A stretch of 64,000 bases of DNA, from the NCBI RefSeq assembly GCF_000422665.1, contig NZ_AUGM01000019.1, positions 1 to 64,000 on the forward strand, written 5' to 3'. Positions 16,036 to 24,505 of the stretch are shown here, piece by piece. The stretch comes from Ferrimonas senticii DSM 18821 (GTDB lineage Bacteria; Pseudomonadota; Gammaproteobacteria; Enterobacterales; Shewanellaceae). Numbering within the stretch: position 1 is the first letter of the stretch; every line of letters starts with the position of its first letter. The notes below the pieces were generated by a model, which did no database searches, was not told the origin of the DNA, and worked only from the letters and a program-made list of their open reading frames with translations. The position numbers were made by a program, and so were the translations under genes.

Positions 16036-16974
16036 ATGCAACAACAATCCTCTGCACGCTTAGGGGCGCTGCTGGCACTGGGCGCGGTTATCGCCTGGTC
16101 ACTGAACTTTGTTATCGCCCGTGGGGTGGCCGATGCGATGCCGCCGGCGGCACTGGCGTTTTGGCGCTGGTTGGTGGCGTCGGTGGTGTTGATCCCGCTG
16201 GCATGGCGTTACTGCTGGCAACAGCGACGTCAGCTGCTGCCGCATTGGCGTTTTATCACCATCAGCGGCCTGCTGGGGGTGACCTTGTACAACTTGATGA
16301 TGTACTACGCCGCCCATTTTACCGAAGCCTTTAACCTGTCGCTGCTGGCGATCTCGGCGCCGGTGTTTATGCTGATTTTGTCGCTGTTTGTTGAGCGCGA
16401 GCCGGTCTCTTGGCTGCGGCTGGCGGGCATCGGCATCACCATCGCTGGGGTGTTGGCGCTGTTAACCGGCGGCGATTGGCAACGGTTGGCGAGCATGCAA
16501 TTTGGGGTAGGCGAGCTGTGGGCGCTGTTGGCGTCGTTGCTGTTTGCCATCTACTCGATGATGCTGAAACGCAAACCGGCGGTGTTAACTCCATTGCCGT
16601 TTCTGTTCCTGTTCTGCGCTTCGGGTACGGTGCTGTTGTTGCCGTTCTACGGGGTTGAATTGGCGCTGGGATACCACACCGATTGGAGCCTATCGGTAGT
16701 TGGTGGGGTGTTGTACATCGGCATCGGTGCCTCGGTGGTTGGCTTTTATCTGTGGAACCGAGCGGTTACTTATATTGGTGCTGCCAATGCGGGGCTTATC
16801 TATTTCACCCTGCCACTGTTCTCCGGGATTGTGGCGACCCTCACCTTGGGCGAGCCGATTACCTTGCTGCATGGGATCTGTGGCTTGCTGATCATCTCAG
16901 GGATTGTTATCGCCAATCGCGCCGAAGCCAGACAGAAGGCCCGCCAAGTTGATAAGGCCCAATGCCAGATTTAA
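16036..16974 (+). CDS. EamA/DMT-family membrane exporter
   Basis: This 312-residue protein has ten membrane helices formed by two EamA repeats, the layout of drug/metabolite transporters such as RhaT- and YdcZ-like exporters. GALLALGAVIAWSLNFVIARG marks the first repeat and GELWALLASLLFAIYSMMLKRK the second. The start at 16036 has AAGG 5 nt upstream; a GTG-type start further left is less likely. It stands alone between a regulator remnant and a MITE. Substrate cannot be predicted; metabolite or amino-acid efflux is typical. Confidence 0.85.
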   Translation: MQQQSSARLGALLALGAVIAWSLNFVIARGVADAMPPAALAFWRWLVASVVLIPLAWRYCWQQRRQLLPHWRFITISGLLGVTLYNLMMYYAAHFTEAFNLSLLAISAPVFMLILSLFVEREPVSWLRLAGIGITIAGVLALLTGGDWQRLASMQFGVGELWALLASLLFAIYSMMLKRKPAVLTPLPFLFLFCASGTVLLLPFYGVELALGYHTDWSLSVVGGVLYIGIGASVVGFYLWNRAVTYIGAANAGLIYFTLPLFSGIVATLTLGEPITLLHGICGLLIISGIVIANRAEARQKARQVDKAQCQI

Positions 16975-16993
16975 TCGCACCTTGGTGAATACC

Positions 16994-17240
16994 TAGGGCG
17001 TGTTGACCTTTGCTGTATATTTTTGCGCCTATTGTTGGTTGTTTTTGACAGCACATTGCTAATGGTCAGTTAATTTTGCTGCTCAGAGATCACTGAGGGG
17101 CGCCTTGCAGGGTCGGACTAGCGGCTGTCACTCTTCGTCATACGATTTCGACGTAGAGCCACTATGCCTTCAATCGCAATCCTCGATTGACAGCCGCTAT
17201 CCTCGACCAAATTCTGAACACCAAACGTCAACACGCCCTA
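16994..17240. mobile_element. MITE copy 1 (247 bp, GGGCGTGTTGAC ends, TA flanks)
   Basis: The element starts with TA-GGGCGTGTTGACC and ends with GTCAACACGCCC-TA, so the terminal inverted repeats are flanked by TA on both sides. The interior matches, in reverse orientation, the elements at 36378-36643 and 38541-38806; it lacks about 20 bp found in those copies. There is no open frame. TA duplication suggests mobilisation by an IS630/Tc1-like transposase; that is inferred. Confidence 0.85.
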
Positions 17241-17242
17241 TA

Positions 17243-17279
17243 AAAACGGCCCGACAGTCAGACTGTCGGGCCGTTTTTT
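17243..17279. terminator. Strong bidirectional terminator
   Basis: ACGGCCCGACAGTC and GACTGTCGGGCCGT form a 14-bp perfect stem with flanking A- and T-runs. On the minus strand it follows menA directly (13 nt after its stop). Confidence 0.9.
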
Positions 17280-17291
17280 GTTGTTGGTTGT

Positions 17292-18182
17292 TTACCCTAG
17301 CAAGCTTGCTAGTGGTAGCCCCAAGGATAGCAGCAGGCTGTAAACCAAGGTCAATTTGGCGGTGCGCCCCAGTAGTGGGTTTAGCGCTGCGCCTTCGCTG
17401 CGGCGAAATTCGCGAGCGAGGATCCGCGCCATTGGTACCGAAGCAAAGCCCAATAGCAGCGCCAGCCCCGGCAGTTGTCCTAGTAAGAACATTAAGCTCA
17501 AGGTCAGATAAGGCAGTGCCAGCAAGGTGCTGTACAGCAGTCGCGAGCGCTCTTGGCCGATACGAACCGCCAAGGTGCGTTTACCAGCTTTGGTGTCGGT
17601 GCCGATATCGCGGGTGTTGTTCACCAGCATAATCGCGGCATTAAGCAGCCCCATGGTGGAGGCTAACAACCAAACATTGATGGTGCTGGTGTGGGTTTGA
17701 GTGAAGTAGCTGCCGACCACCGCCACCAAGCCAAAAAACACAAACGCCGCCACTTCACCAAGGCCGTGGGAGGCCAGTGGGTAAGGGCCGCCGGAATAGC
17801 ACAGCGCGCCGAGCACCGCGAACACTGCCAGCGCCGCGACAATCGGGCCACCAACGAAGATCAGGTGCATGCCTACCGCCACCGCTAACACCAGCGACAG
17901 GATCATCGCGTTACGCACCGAACGAGGGCGGATCAGTCCGGACTGAGTCACCCGTACCGGACCCAAACGTTCTTCAGTATCGACGCCACTTTTAAAGTCA
18001 AAATAGTCGTTAGCCAGATTTACGCCGATCTGCAGCAGCACACCGCAGAGCATCGAGCTAAACGCCAACAGCAGGCTAAAGGTGCCATCAACGTAGGCTA
18101 AAACGTTACCAAGCAGCAGCGGGCCAATGGCCGCTGGCAGGGTACGTGGACGAATGGCCAGCACCCATGGGTTTAAATTCAT
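17292..18182 (-). CDS. menA: 1,4-dihydroxy-2-naphthoate polyprenyltransferase
   Basis: MenA attaches the polyprenyl chain to dihydroxynaphthoate in menaquinone synthesis, at the inner membrane. The 296-residue protein has about eight to nine helices and both Asp-rich motifs of UbiA-type prenyltransferases: NDYFDFKSGVDTEERLGP near 63-80 and NNTRDIGTDTKAGKRT near 186-201. Length is normal. It is a single-gene unit ending at a strong terminator. Menaquinone fits with the nitrite reductase and other anaerobic traits in the window. Confidence 0.95.
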   Translation of the reverse strand: MNLNPWVLAIRPRTLPAAIGPLLLGNVLAYVDGTFSLLLAFSSMLCGVLLQIGVNLANDYFDFKSGVDTEERLGPVRVTQSGLIRPRSVRNAMILSLVLAVAVGMHLIFVGGPIVAALAVFAVLGALCYSGGPYPLASHGLGEVAAFVFFGLVAVVGSYFTQTHTSTINVWLLASTMGLLNAAIMLVNNTRDIGTDTKAGKRTLAVRIGQERSRLLYSTLLALPYLTLSLMFLLGQLPGLALLLGFASVPMARILAREFRRSEGAALNPLLGRTAKLTLVYSLLLSLGLPLASLLG

Positions 18183-18400
18183 GGTGGATCACTTTTTTGG
18201 ATTCAATCATTGCCTATTGTATCGAAAGTGTACGCACAGCGGCACTGATCGGCATCACACGGTGACGGTTGACTGTGATTCAGGCGCGGGCTTTGTAAGC
18301 AAAAAATTCCACGCTTGATTTGGGTCAATGATTAAGCCTATTTGCTCGATGTGGGGTTAACTATTTAATAACATTGTTAACAAGTTGAAACGGGGACAGG

Positions 18401-19309
18401 ATGTTCAATTTTGATGGTCAAGTGATCGTGATTACCGGTGCTGGTCGAGGACTTGGTCGCGCTTACAGTTTGGCGCTGGCATCGCGCGGGGCGCATATTG
18501 TGGCCATCGATAATGGTTGTGATATCGACGGCCATGGCGTCGACAGCAGTTATCTGGATGATCTGCGAGAGACCATTGAGGACATGGGCTATCGCATGTC
18601 GGCTTATTGTGTCGATGTGACCCAACAGCAGCGGATTGCTGATGTGCTCGATGAGGTGTACCAGCAGCATGGCCGAATTGACGGTTTGATCTGCAATGCC
18701 GGGCTGATGCTGTTGCAATCGGCAGAGGATGAAGGAAACGCCAAACATCTGCGCCAGTTGGATGTTAATCACGTTGCTACGGTGGCGATGATTGAGCACG
18801 TCCTACCGTTGATGCGCACGGCGGATGCGGGCCGGATTGTGGTGACCGGCGGCTTAAGTCCGTTGTATGGCGATCCTCGGCTGATGGGTTTTGCCGCGTC
18901 GATGTCTGCCAATATGGGCTACGCTCGCTGCCTTGCAGTGGCGCTTAGCGACAGTAATATCAACATCAATATCATCGCGCCGGCCAACTATTCGCGGTTG
19001 ACGTCGCAGCTGGATTGGCCATTTGAGTATGAACTGTTTACCGCTGACCTAGTTGTACCAGCGGTGCTGTGGCTGCTTGCTGAAAGCGCTCCGAACGGGG
19101 TTACGATCTCTGCTGGAGGTGGCCACTATTCGTTAATCGAGTCGATGGAGAGCGAAGGGGTGATGCCCGATCTGGTCAACCTGCGACCGCAGGTCGTGGC
19201 CAACGCCATTCAAGGCTTGATGCATCAACCGAAAAATCAGGTTTATAAAAGCTTTAAGCAGCGCATGGGTCATATTCTAAAGCAATTGATGATTAAGCAA
19301 GCAGGGTAA
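18401..19309 (+). CDS. SDR-fold protein lacking the catalytic Ser-Tyr-Lys
   Basis: This 302-residue protein has the Rossmann start of classical short-chain dehydrogenases, VITGAGRGLGRAYSLALASRG near 11-31, then VDVTQQ and ICNAG (near 104-108) that usually bind NAD(P). The catalytic region does not fit: where YxxxK is expected the protein reads FAASM (F164 region), and the Ser position upstream is in TGGLS. So Tyr and Lys are replaced by Phe and Met. The N terminus resembles the dehydrogenase part of multifunctional beta-oxidation proteins. It probably binds a nucleotide but is unlikely to be a normal oxidoreductase. It is alone in its unit, followed by a MITE-like element. Confidence 0.8.
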   Translation: MFNFDGQVIVITGAGRGLGRAYSLALASRGAHIVAIDNGCDIDGHGVDSSYLDDLRETIEDMGYRMSAYCVDVTQQQRIADVLDEVYQQHGRIDGLICNAGLMLLQSAEDEGNAKHLRQLDVNHVATVAMIEHVLPLMRTADAGRIVVTGGLSPLYGDPRLMGFAASMSANMGYARCLAVALSDSNININIIAPANYSRLTSQLDWPFEYELFTADLVVPAVLWLLAESAPNGVTISAGGGHYSLIESMESEGVMPDLVNLRPQVVANAIQGLMHQPKNQVYKSFKQRMGHILKQLMIKQAG

Positions 19310-19472
19310 TACCAATTCACCTAAATATCTGATCACTATTGCTGGTTTAAATCATCTCACTCTGCGTTACTCAACTTACTGGTAGAGCCACTAGCAGCGG
19401 CGTTGAGTGCCTTGATTGAGACGATTTCTCCTTCGCACTAGGTAGACCATTTACTTAAGTGAATTGGTATAA
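19308..19472. mobile_element. MITE-like element with ATACCAATTCAC inverted ends
   Basis: ATACCAATTCACCTAA at the left is repeated with one mismatch in inverse orientation as TTAAGTGAATTGGTAT at the right, about 165 bp apart. The interior is non-coding. Elements with these ends are common in marine Alteromonadales from memory; only one copy is seen in this window. Confidence 0.65.
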
Positions 19473-19543
19473 GTTTCAAAACTGGCATTTTGCTGTGCGC
19501 CGCAGTAGTGTAATCGACTGATTTTCGTCATCGAGAGAGCGCT

Positions 19544-20401
19544 ATGTCAGCCGTATTGGACAATTTGGTTAGCCTGCTCACCTTAGAGCAGTTGGACGAT
19601 GGCTTATACCGCGGTGAAAGCCAAGATCTGGGCTTTGGTCACCTGTTTGGTGGCCAAGTGTTAGGTCAGGCGTTGGCGGCGGCCCAGCGTACCGTGCCGG
19701 CTGGCCGGATGGTGCACTCCTATCATTCCTACTTTTTGCGCGCCGGTGATCTGAGCTTGCCGGTGATCTACGATGTGGAAACCCTGCGTGATGGTGGCAG
19801 CTTCAGTGCAAGACGAGTTAGCGCGATTCAGCACGGAAGACCGATCTTTTTTATGACCGCCTCGTTCCAGGCTGAAGAGCCCGGCCTTGAGCATCAAATA
19901 GCGATGCCGCAGGTGGAAGCGCCAGAAGCGTTTCCGTCAGAGCTGGAATTGGCCGCTAAAATGGGCGATCTGCTGCCGCAATCGGTGCGTGATCAGTACT
20001 TGAAAAAACAAGCGATCGAGATCCGCGTAGCGGAAAGCAAAACCCAGCGTCTGACCGACCGCAGTCCGACTCGCAATATCTGGATGCGCGCCAATGGCGC
20101 CTTGGCCGATGACCAATCGCTGCATCAGTTTTTGCTCTCCTACGCTTCGGATTTTAACTTCTTAACCACCGCGTTAAAGCCGCACGGCATTGAGTGGCTA
20201 TCTGGCGAAGTCAAGGCGGCAACCATCGATCACTCAATGTGGTTCCATCGCCCAGTCAAATTTGACGACTGGCTGTTGTTCAGTATCGATAGCCCATCCA
20301 CCAGTAATGCCCGCGGCTTGGTGCGCGGGCAGATCTTTAACCGTGATGGCCAGTTAGTCGCCAGTGCGGTGCAAGAGGGGTTGTTGCGTAAGCGCAAATG
20401 A
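19544..20401 (+). CDS. tesB: Acyl-CoA thioesterase II
   Basis: TesB hydrolyses medium- and long-chain acyl-CoA to free fatty acid and CoA in the cytoplasm. The 285-residue protein has two hot-dog domains: the first starts near LYRGESQDLGFGHLFGGQVLGQAL (split here as seen, residues 22-46), the second contains the catalytic Asp in TIDHSMWFH (near 221) and the Gln in SAVQEGLLR near the C terminus, with the intervening Ser/Thr in TSNARG. Length equals that of E. coli TesB. It is a single unit closed by a terminator. Confidence 0.95.
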   Translation: MSAVLDNLVSLLTLEQLDDGLYRGESQDLGFGHLFGGQVLGQALAAAQRTVPAGRMVHSYHSYFLRAGDLSLPVIYDVETLRDGGSFSARRVSAIQHGRPIFFMTASFQAEEPGLEHQIAMPQVEAPEAFPSELELAAKMGDLLPQSVRDQYLKKQAIEIRVAESKTQRLTDRSPTRNIWMRANGALADDQSLHQFLLSYASDFNFLTTALKPHGIEWLSGEVKAATIDHSMWFHRPVKFDDWLLFSIDSPSTSNARGLVRGQIFNRDGQLVASAVQEGLLRKRK

Positions 20402-20428
20402 CTTTAACAAAGTGTGATTAAGATCAAT

Positions 20429-20456
20429 AAGCGGCTACTGACAGCCGCTTTTTTTG
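20429..20456 (+). terminator. Terminator of tesB
   Basis: AGCGGCT and AGCCGCT form a stem around ACTGAC, followed by seven T. Confidence 0.85.
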
Positions 20457-20511
20457 TTTGATATCGTAAATAGATAGCTGGCACAAATCCCAGCTATACC
20501 TCGGATGAAGG

Positions 20512-20718
20512 TAACCAGGAGAGCGGTCGATTATCGATTTTCTAATGAAAACCGATAGGGCACCCACCGAAGAAGTAAATCTTTCAGGTGTCAGCGTTTG
20601 CTGATGAGGACTGGTACTGGACGAGCCTCTGGAGAGTTCCATTGACTTGGACGCCGAAGGCGCAAGCGTAGCCAATCGTGGCCGCGTGAAACGCTCAGGC
20701 AAAAGGACAGAGAGTAGA
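20512..20718 (+). promoter_or_regulatory. Tandem glycine riboswitch (gcvT type)
   Basis: Two aptamers are visible in a row. The first runs from GGAGAGCG (20518) through CACCCACCGAAGAAGTAAA to TTCAGGT and GGACTGG; the second from CTCTGGAGAG (20627) through CCGAAGGCGCAAGC to CTCAGGCAAAAGGACAGAG (about 20694-20712). These are the conserved blocks of the glycine aptamer. It lies upstream of an alanine/glycine:cation symporter, a known target of this class in marine gammaproteobacteria. About 250 nt separate it from the start codon. Confidence 0.93.
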
Positions 20719-20868
20719 GTTTTTTACTGATTACACTGAGCATTGGTGCCGCTATCGCGAGATTAGCCACCGCGCTTCGCCGCGTCGTTGCCGCCACTGG
20801 CAATGAAATGACGACATGCAGGTGCGCGCCCGACACTCAGTAGCCGATTGGTATGATCTATCCCCCTG

Positions 20869-20885
20869 CACCCGTAATGCGGGTG
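20869..20885 (+). promoter_or_regulatory. Hairpin in the expression platform of the glycine riboswitch
   Basis: CACCCG and CGGGTG form a 6-bp stem with a 5-nt loop, between the aptamers and the AGGAAAA ribosome binding site. It may be part of the switching platform; no T-run follows, which speaks against an intrinsic terminator. Confidence 0.4.
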
Positions 20886-20967
20886 TGTTTGTCGTCGTTG
20901 TTCGGTAAACGCACTCGGTCCGTCGTGGTTTCTCCTCAAAAATTTTGATGTATTTGAGGAAAAACAA

Positions 20968-22338
20968 ATGTCTGCGATTGAATCTGTACTGTCGACCCTA
21001 TCGTCTTGGGTTTGGGGACCGCCGCTGTTAGTGCTGCTGGTCGGTACCGGTATCTATTTCACCACCCAACTGGGCTTTATGCAGCTGCGCAAGTTGCCGT
21101 TCGCGCTCAAACTGATGTTTCGCGCCGACAGCAGTGCCGGTGATGTCTCCCGTTTCTCGGCGCTGTGTACCGCGCTGGCGGCGACCATCGGTACCGGTAA
21201 CATCGTTGGTGTTGCCACTGCGGTAAAATTGGGTGGCCCTGGGGCACTGTTTTGGATGTGGCTGGCGGGTCTGTTTGGGATGGCCACCAAGTACGCTGAG
21301 TGCATGTTGGCGGTGAAATACCGCCGCACTGATAGCCGTGGCGAACAAGTGGGTGGGCCGATGTACTACATCGCCGACGGCATCGGCAAGATGTGGCTGG
21401 CGAAGGTATTTGCAGTATTTACCCTGCTGGTGGCGTTCTTTGGGATCGGGACTTTCCCGCAGGTGAACGCCATTGTTGATGGCGCCAACATCGCCTTGAG
21501 CGTACCCCGTGAAGTGACCATGGTGGTGCTGACCCTGCTGGTCGCGGCGGTGGTACTGGGCGGCATTAAGCGCATCGCCAAGGTGGCGACCGCGCTGGTG
21601 CCACTGATGGCAATTGGTTACGTGTTGGTGTGTAGCGCCCTGTTGCTGGCGAACCTCGAGGCGGTGCCGGCGGCGGTAAGCCTAATTATTGAAAGTGCCT
21701 TTAATCCGGTCGCCGCTGGCGGTGGTTTTGCCGGTGCCACGGTGATGATGGCGATTCAGTTTGGTATCGCCCGTGGGGTGTTCTCTAACGAAGCGGGATT
21801 GGGTAGTGCGCCGATGGCGGCCGCTGCGGCTAAGACCAAGTCGCCAGTCGAGCAAGGCTTAGTGTCGATGACCGGCCCGTTCTTGGATACGCTGATCATC
21901 TGTACCTTGACCGGTTTGGCACTGGTGATCACCGGCGCGTGGCAAAGCGATGCCGCTGGTGCAGCGATGACTTCTGAGGCGATGAGCAACGGTTTGTCGC
22001 AACTCTTAGGCGCCAAGATCATCACCATCGCGCTGCTGTTCTTTGCCTTTACCACCATCTTAGGCTGGTGTTACTACGGCGAACGTGCGGTGCTGTTCTT
22101 GGCTGGGGAAAAAGGTCGTCTGCCGTACCGAGTGATCTTCGTTTGTCTGGTGGCGGTGGGTGGTTTGCTGCAGTTGAACCTGATCTGGCTACTGGCGGAT
22201 GTGGTTAACGGTTTGATGGCGGTGCCAAACTTGATTGCGCTGTTGCTGCTGCGCAAAGAGATTATCAGTGACACCCGTGCTTACTTTGCTGGATTGGCGG
22301 TTAAACCAAAGCATGGGACAGAGGCGGTAGAAGCCTAA
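20968..22338 (+). CDS. Alanine/glycine:cation symporter (AGCS family)
   Basis: This 456-residue inner-membrane protein takes up alanine or glycine with sodium. It has about ten to eleven helices and family blocks GTGIYFTTQLGFMQLRKLP near 26-44, TIGTGNIVGVATAVKLGGPGA near 73-93 (split by family as a conserved stretch) and RGVFSNEAGLGSAPMAAAAA near 270-289. GAGGAAAAACAA lies just before the ATG. The riboswitch upstream indicates glycine-dependent control and argues for glycine as a substrate. Length is typical. Confidence 0.94.
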   Translation: MSAIESVLSTLSSWVWGPPLLVLLVGTGIYFTTQLGFMQLRKLPFALKLMFRADSSAGDVSRFSALCTALAATIGTGNIVGVATAVKLGGPGALFWMWLAGLFGMATKYAECMLAVKYRRTDSRGEQVGGPMYYIADGIGKMWLAKVFAVFTLLVAFFGIGTFPQVNAIVDGANIALSVPREVTMVVLTLLVAAVVLGGIKRIAKVATALVPLMAIGYVLVCSALLLANLEAVPAAVSLIIESAFNPVAAGGGFAGATVMMAIQFGIARGVFSNEAGLGSAPMAAAAAKTKSPVEQGLVSMTGPFLDTLIICTLTGLALVITGAWQSDAAGAAMTSEAMSNGLSQLLGAKIITIALLFFAFTTILGWCYYGERAVLFLAGEKGRLPYRVIFVCLVAVGGLLQLNLIWLLADVVNGLMAVPNLIALLLLRKEIISDTRAYFAGLAVKPKHGTEAVEA

Positions 22339-22396
22339 TTTAGACTTAGAACCTTAACGGGGCGTTGCCAATGGCAGCGCCCTGTTTTGTTTGTGA

Positions 22397-23329
22397 TCAC
22401 TGCGATTTAACTGGCCCGGGAAAGAAACGATTGGTTTGCTGCTGATAGGCCAGATACCCCGGCCGTTTCTGAACCGAGTAGTATTCAGCCGGTACCGCGC
22501 CAGAGTAGTACACCAAGGTGGTGTACATGATCTTTGAAGTAAAGAGCAGACCCGCACCCAACAGCACCCACAGCAACAACGAATCTGCCGTTGAGTAGAG
22601 CGCTAACCACGATGGTAGGGCGGCGATAACTAGGCCGTTCCACACCATCCATTCGGCAAAGTAGTTTGGATGACGACTAAAGCGCCATAAGCCGACGCTA
22701 CAAACTTGGTGGCGCATCCCCTGTTGGCGCATCTTGGTGAGAAAGGCCTTCTTTTGGTAATCGGCGACACTTTCCATTACAAACGCGGCGAGCCACAACG
22801 CCAGACCGATAACTTCAAACACTGAGAAACTGGTGGCTGGGTTGCTGGCAATAATCAATGCCGGTAACGCTAAGAACGACGCATTGGCAAGCCCTTGGAC
22901 TAAGGCTTCAATCTGCATCATTGCCGCGGTATTGCTGATGTTGGCCTTTTGCCAGCGACGCCGTTGATATTGATAACGCGGTAACTCTTTATCTAAATGG
23001 CCATGGCGCAGCAGTGCCAGTGCCGCCACGCCCATTCGTAGCCCAATAAACAGATAAACCGCACTGACAATGGCGCTGCGCAGCCAGTAACCATCGCTGT
23101 AGAACCACGTCAGCAGCCCAATCAGCGCAACCCCAAGCGGCCAGCCGATATCGACATAAGACATCCGGCCGGTTTTCCAAGTAGGTATACACACCACCAA
23201 GGCAAACAGCAGCAGCTGAGCTAAGCCATTGGCAAGGCTAAGCTGAAAAAATTGACTGCTACTGAGTAACACCGCCAAGCCGAGTAAAAATGGCAGCGCT
23301 GGTTTGATGTACTTAATTAGCCGTTGCAT
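22397..23329 (-). CDS. DUF1295 steroid-5-alpha-reductase-like membrane protein
   Basis: This 310-residue protein has about seven membrane helices and belongs to the DUF1295 family, distant relatives of steroid 5-alpha reductases and isoprenylcysteine methyltransferases. The C-terminal FSRHPNYFAEWMVW block (near 220-233) is the conserved signature that in relatives binds the cofactor. An extended C-terminal tail with VPAEYYSVQKRPGYLAYQ follows. No neighbour suggests a substrate. It is convergent with the symporter gene. Confidence 0.85.
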   Translation of the reverse strand: MQRLIKYIKPALPFLLGLAVLLSSSQFFQLSLANGLAQLLLFALVVCIPTWKTGRMSYVDIGWPLGVALIGLLTWFYSDGYWLRSAIVSAVYLFIGLRMGVAALALLRHGHLDKELPRYQYQRRRWQKANISNTAAMMQIEALVQGLANASFLALPALIIASNPATSFSVFEVIGLALWLAAFVMESVADYQKKAFLTKMRQQGMRHQVCSVGLWRFSRHPNYFAEWMVWNGLVIAALPSWLALYSTADSLLLWVLLGAGLLFTSKIMYTTLVYYSGAVPAEYYSVQKRPGYLAYQQQTNRFFPGPVKSQ

Positions 23330-23682
23330 CCCTGTGTTCCCTGAGTGTCGGCCTAGATGACCGCTTAGTGTGCCGATAGCGAGATCGAAAAGTAATTGGC
23401 GTAATCGCCATAGAAGCGGTGATTCGTGCCATTTAAGCGGTTGAAGTTCGGCTTTTGGCAGCCGCTAAAAAACATTTGTTACTGAAGTTAAATAACTGTG
23501 TCGTTGCTTGCAGCGTCCGAGAAATCGTTGCCTTAGTTGTAAATTTTAAATGGCTGATGGGTAATTGTTCAGCACCGATAGGCGGCTTTTAAGGCTTACT
23601 CATGAATGATGTATCTTGCTGATATTAATCGCTTTTTGTGGTGCTAGGATTAAATGGGGTCTAGGTTATTTAAGGAGCAACT

Positions 23683-23835
23683 ATGACTTCGTTAAAGCGT
23701 TATTTAGCGATGACTGCAGCTGGTGTCCTGTTGAGCTATCCTGCAATTCTGGTGGTACTGGGCGCGGTCTCAACCACCGTGGTGGTGTGGTCGCTGCTGT
23801 TTGGCGTTCCCGGTTGGGCTTATGTCCTGATGTAG
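23683..23835 (+). CDS. 50-residue hydrophobic membrane protein
   Basis: I do not recognise this short gene. From the ATG at 23683 it encodes 50 residues: a short basic start (MTSLKRY), then a nearly continuous hydrophobic stretch from about residue 8 to 48 that could span the membrane once or twice. A strong AAGGAG (23672-23677) lies 5 nt before the ATG, the main reason to call it real. It stands free, 350 nt from the DUF1295 gene and 160 nt before the YbaY-like gene. Small membrane proteins of this sort often modulate transporters or sensors, but nothing here says which. Confidence 0.6.
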   Translation: MTSLKRYLAMTAAGVLLSYPAILVVLGAVSTTVVVWSLLFGVPGWAYVLM

Positions 23836-23998
23836 TGGTTTGCGTGGCTGCTTGAGCCACTTTGGTTAATCGAACAGCGCACACAAGCATCGGCTTAGTG
23901 CGCTGGTTGTTTTAGCAATCGAAGATAAATGCCGCTGGCAGCGGTGCAGATTGGTATAAGATGACCGCTAATCTTCTCGTAGAACCAAGGAACTTTCG

Positions 23999-24409
23999 AT
24001 GCGGCGTTTGCTTGTTGCTGTCGGTTTATTGCTGCCATTGGCTGGGTGTGTCACCGATACGCCGGATGTTGAGCAGGTGGAGTATGCTCAGGTCAGTGGC
24101 GTTATCGCCTTTAAAGAAAAGACGTTATTGCCGGACAATAGCCGGATTGTGGTGGCGGTGGTGGATGCCAACAAGCGTGGCACCATTTTGATGCAAACCG
24201 AGTTTTCCGCCGCCAAACTGCCGGTGCCGTTCTTCCTCTCGACCCCGAAAGAGAAGTATGACGACAACGCCGATTATGTCGTCTGGGCTGCGGTGAATGT
24301 TGATGGTTTGGCGCAGCCGCTGCTGCAAACCCGTGACCCGTTTGTGCGGGTGCTGAATAACGGCGTTACCAATGCGTTGGTTGAGGTAAAAGCACCAGCG
24401 CCACGTTAA
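23999..24409 (+). CDS. YbaY/YscW-like lipoprotein
   Basis: This 136-residue protein starts with a lipoprotein signal, MRRLLVAVGLLLPLAGC, with the acylated Cys at 17. The rest is a small beta domain with VSGVIAFKEKTLLPDNSRIVV and DADYVVW-like segments typical of the YbaY/type III secretion chaperone-like family; members bind or guide outer-membrane proteins in some systems, but YbaY itself is of unknown function. It is a single unit ending at a shared terminator. Confidence is high for lipoprotein, moderate for family. Confidence 0.75.
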   Translation: MRRLLVAVGLLLPLAGCVTDTPDVEQVEYAQVSGVIAFKEKTLLPDNSRIVVAVVDANKRGTILMQTEFSAAKLPVPFFLSTPKEKYDDNADYVVWAAVNVDGLAQPLLQTRDPFVRVLNNGVTNALVEVKAPAPR

Positions 24410-24437
24410 CGTGGTTAGTGCGATAAATTGACCGCAA

Positions 24438-24468
24438 TAAAAAAGCCGAACTCAGTGAGTTCGGCTTT
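24438..24468. terminator. Bidirectional terminator
   Basis: AAAGCCGAACTCA and TGAGTTCGGCTTT form a long stem with A-run on the left side; it ends both the lipoprotein gene and the DsbB-propeller gene that converge here. Confidence 0.88.
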
Positions 24469-24505
24469 GTCGTTGTAGGGTCGTTATTAACTATTTAGTG
24501 GGCGA

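Noticed and set aside
17105-17632. Open frame of 175 codons on the plus strand
   Set aside because: It runs through the MITE, the terminator and the antisense of menA and has no family features.
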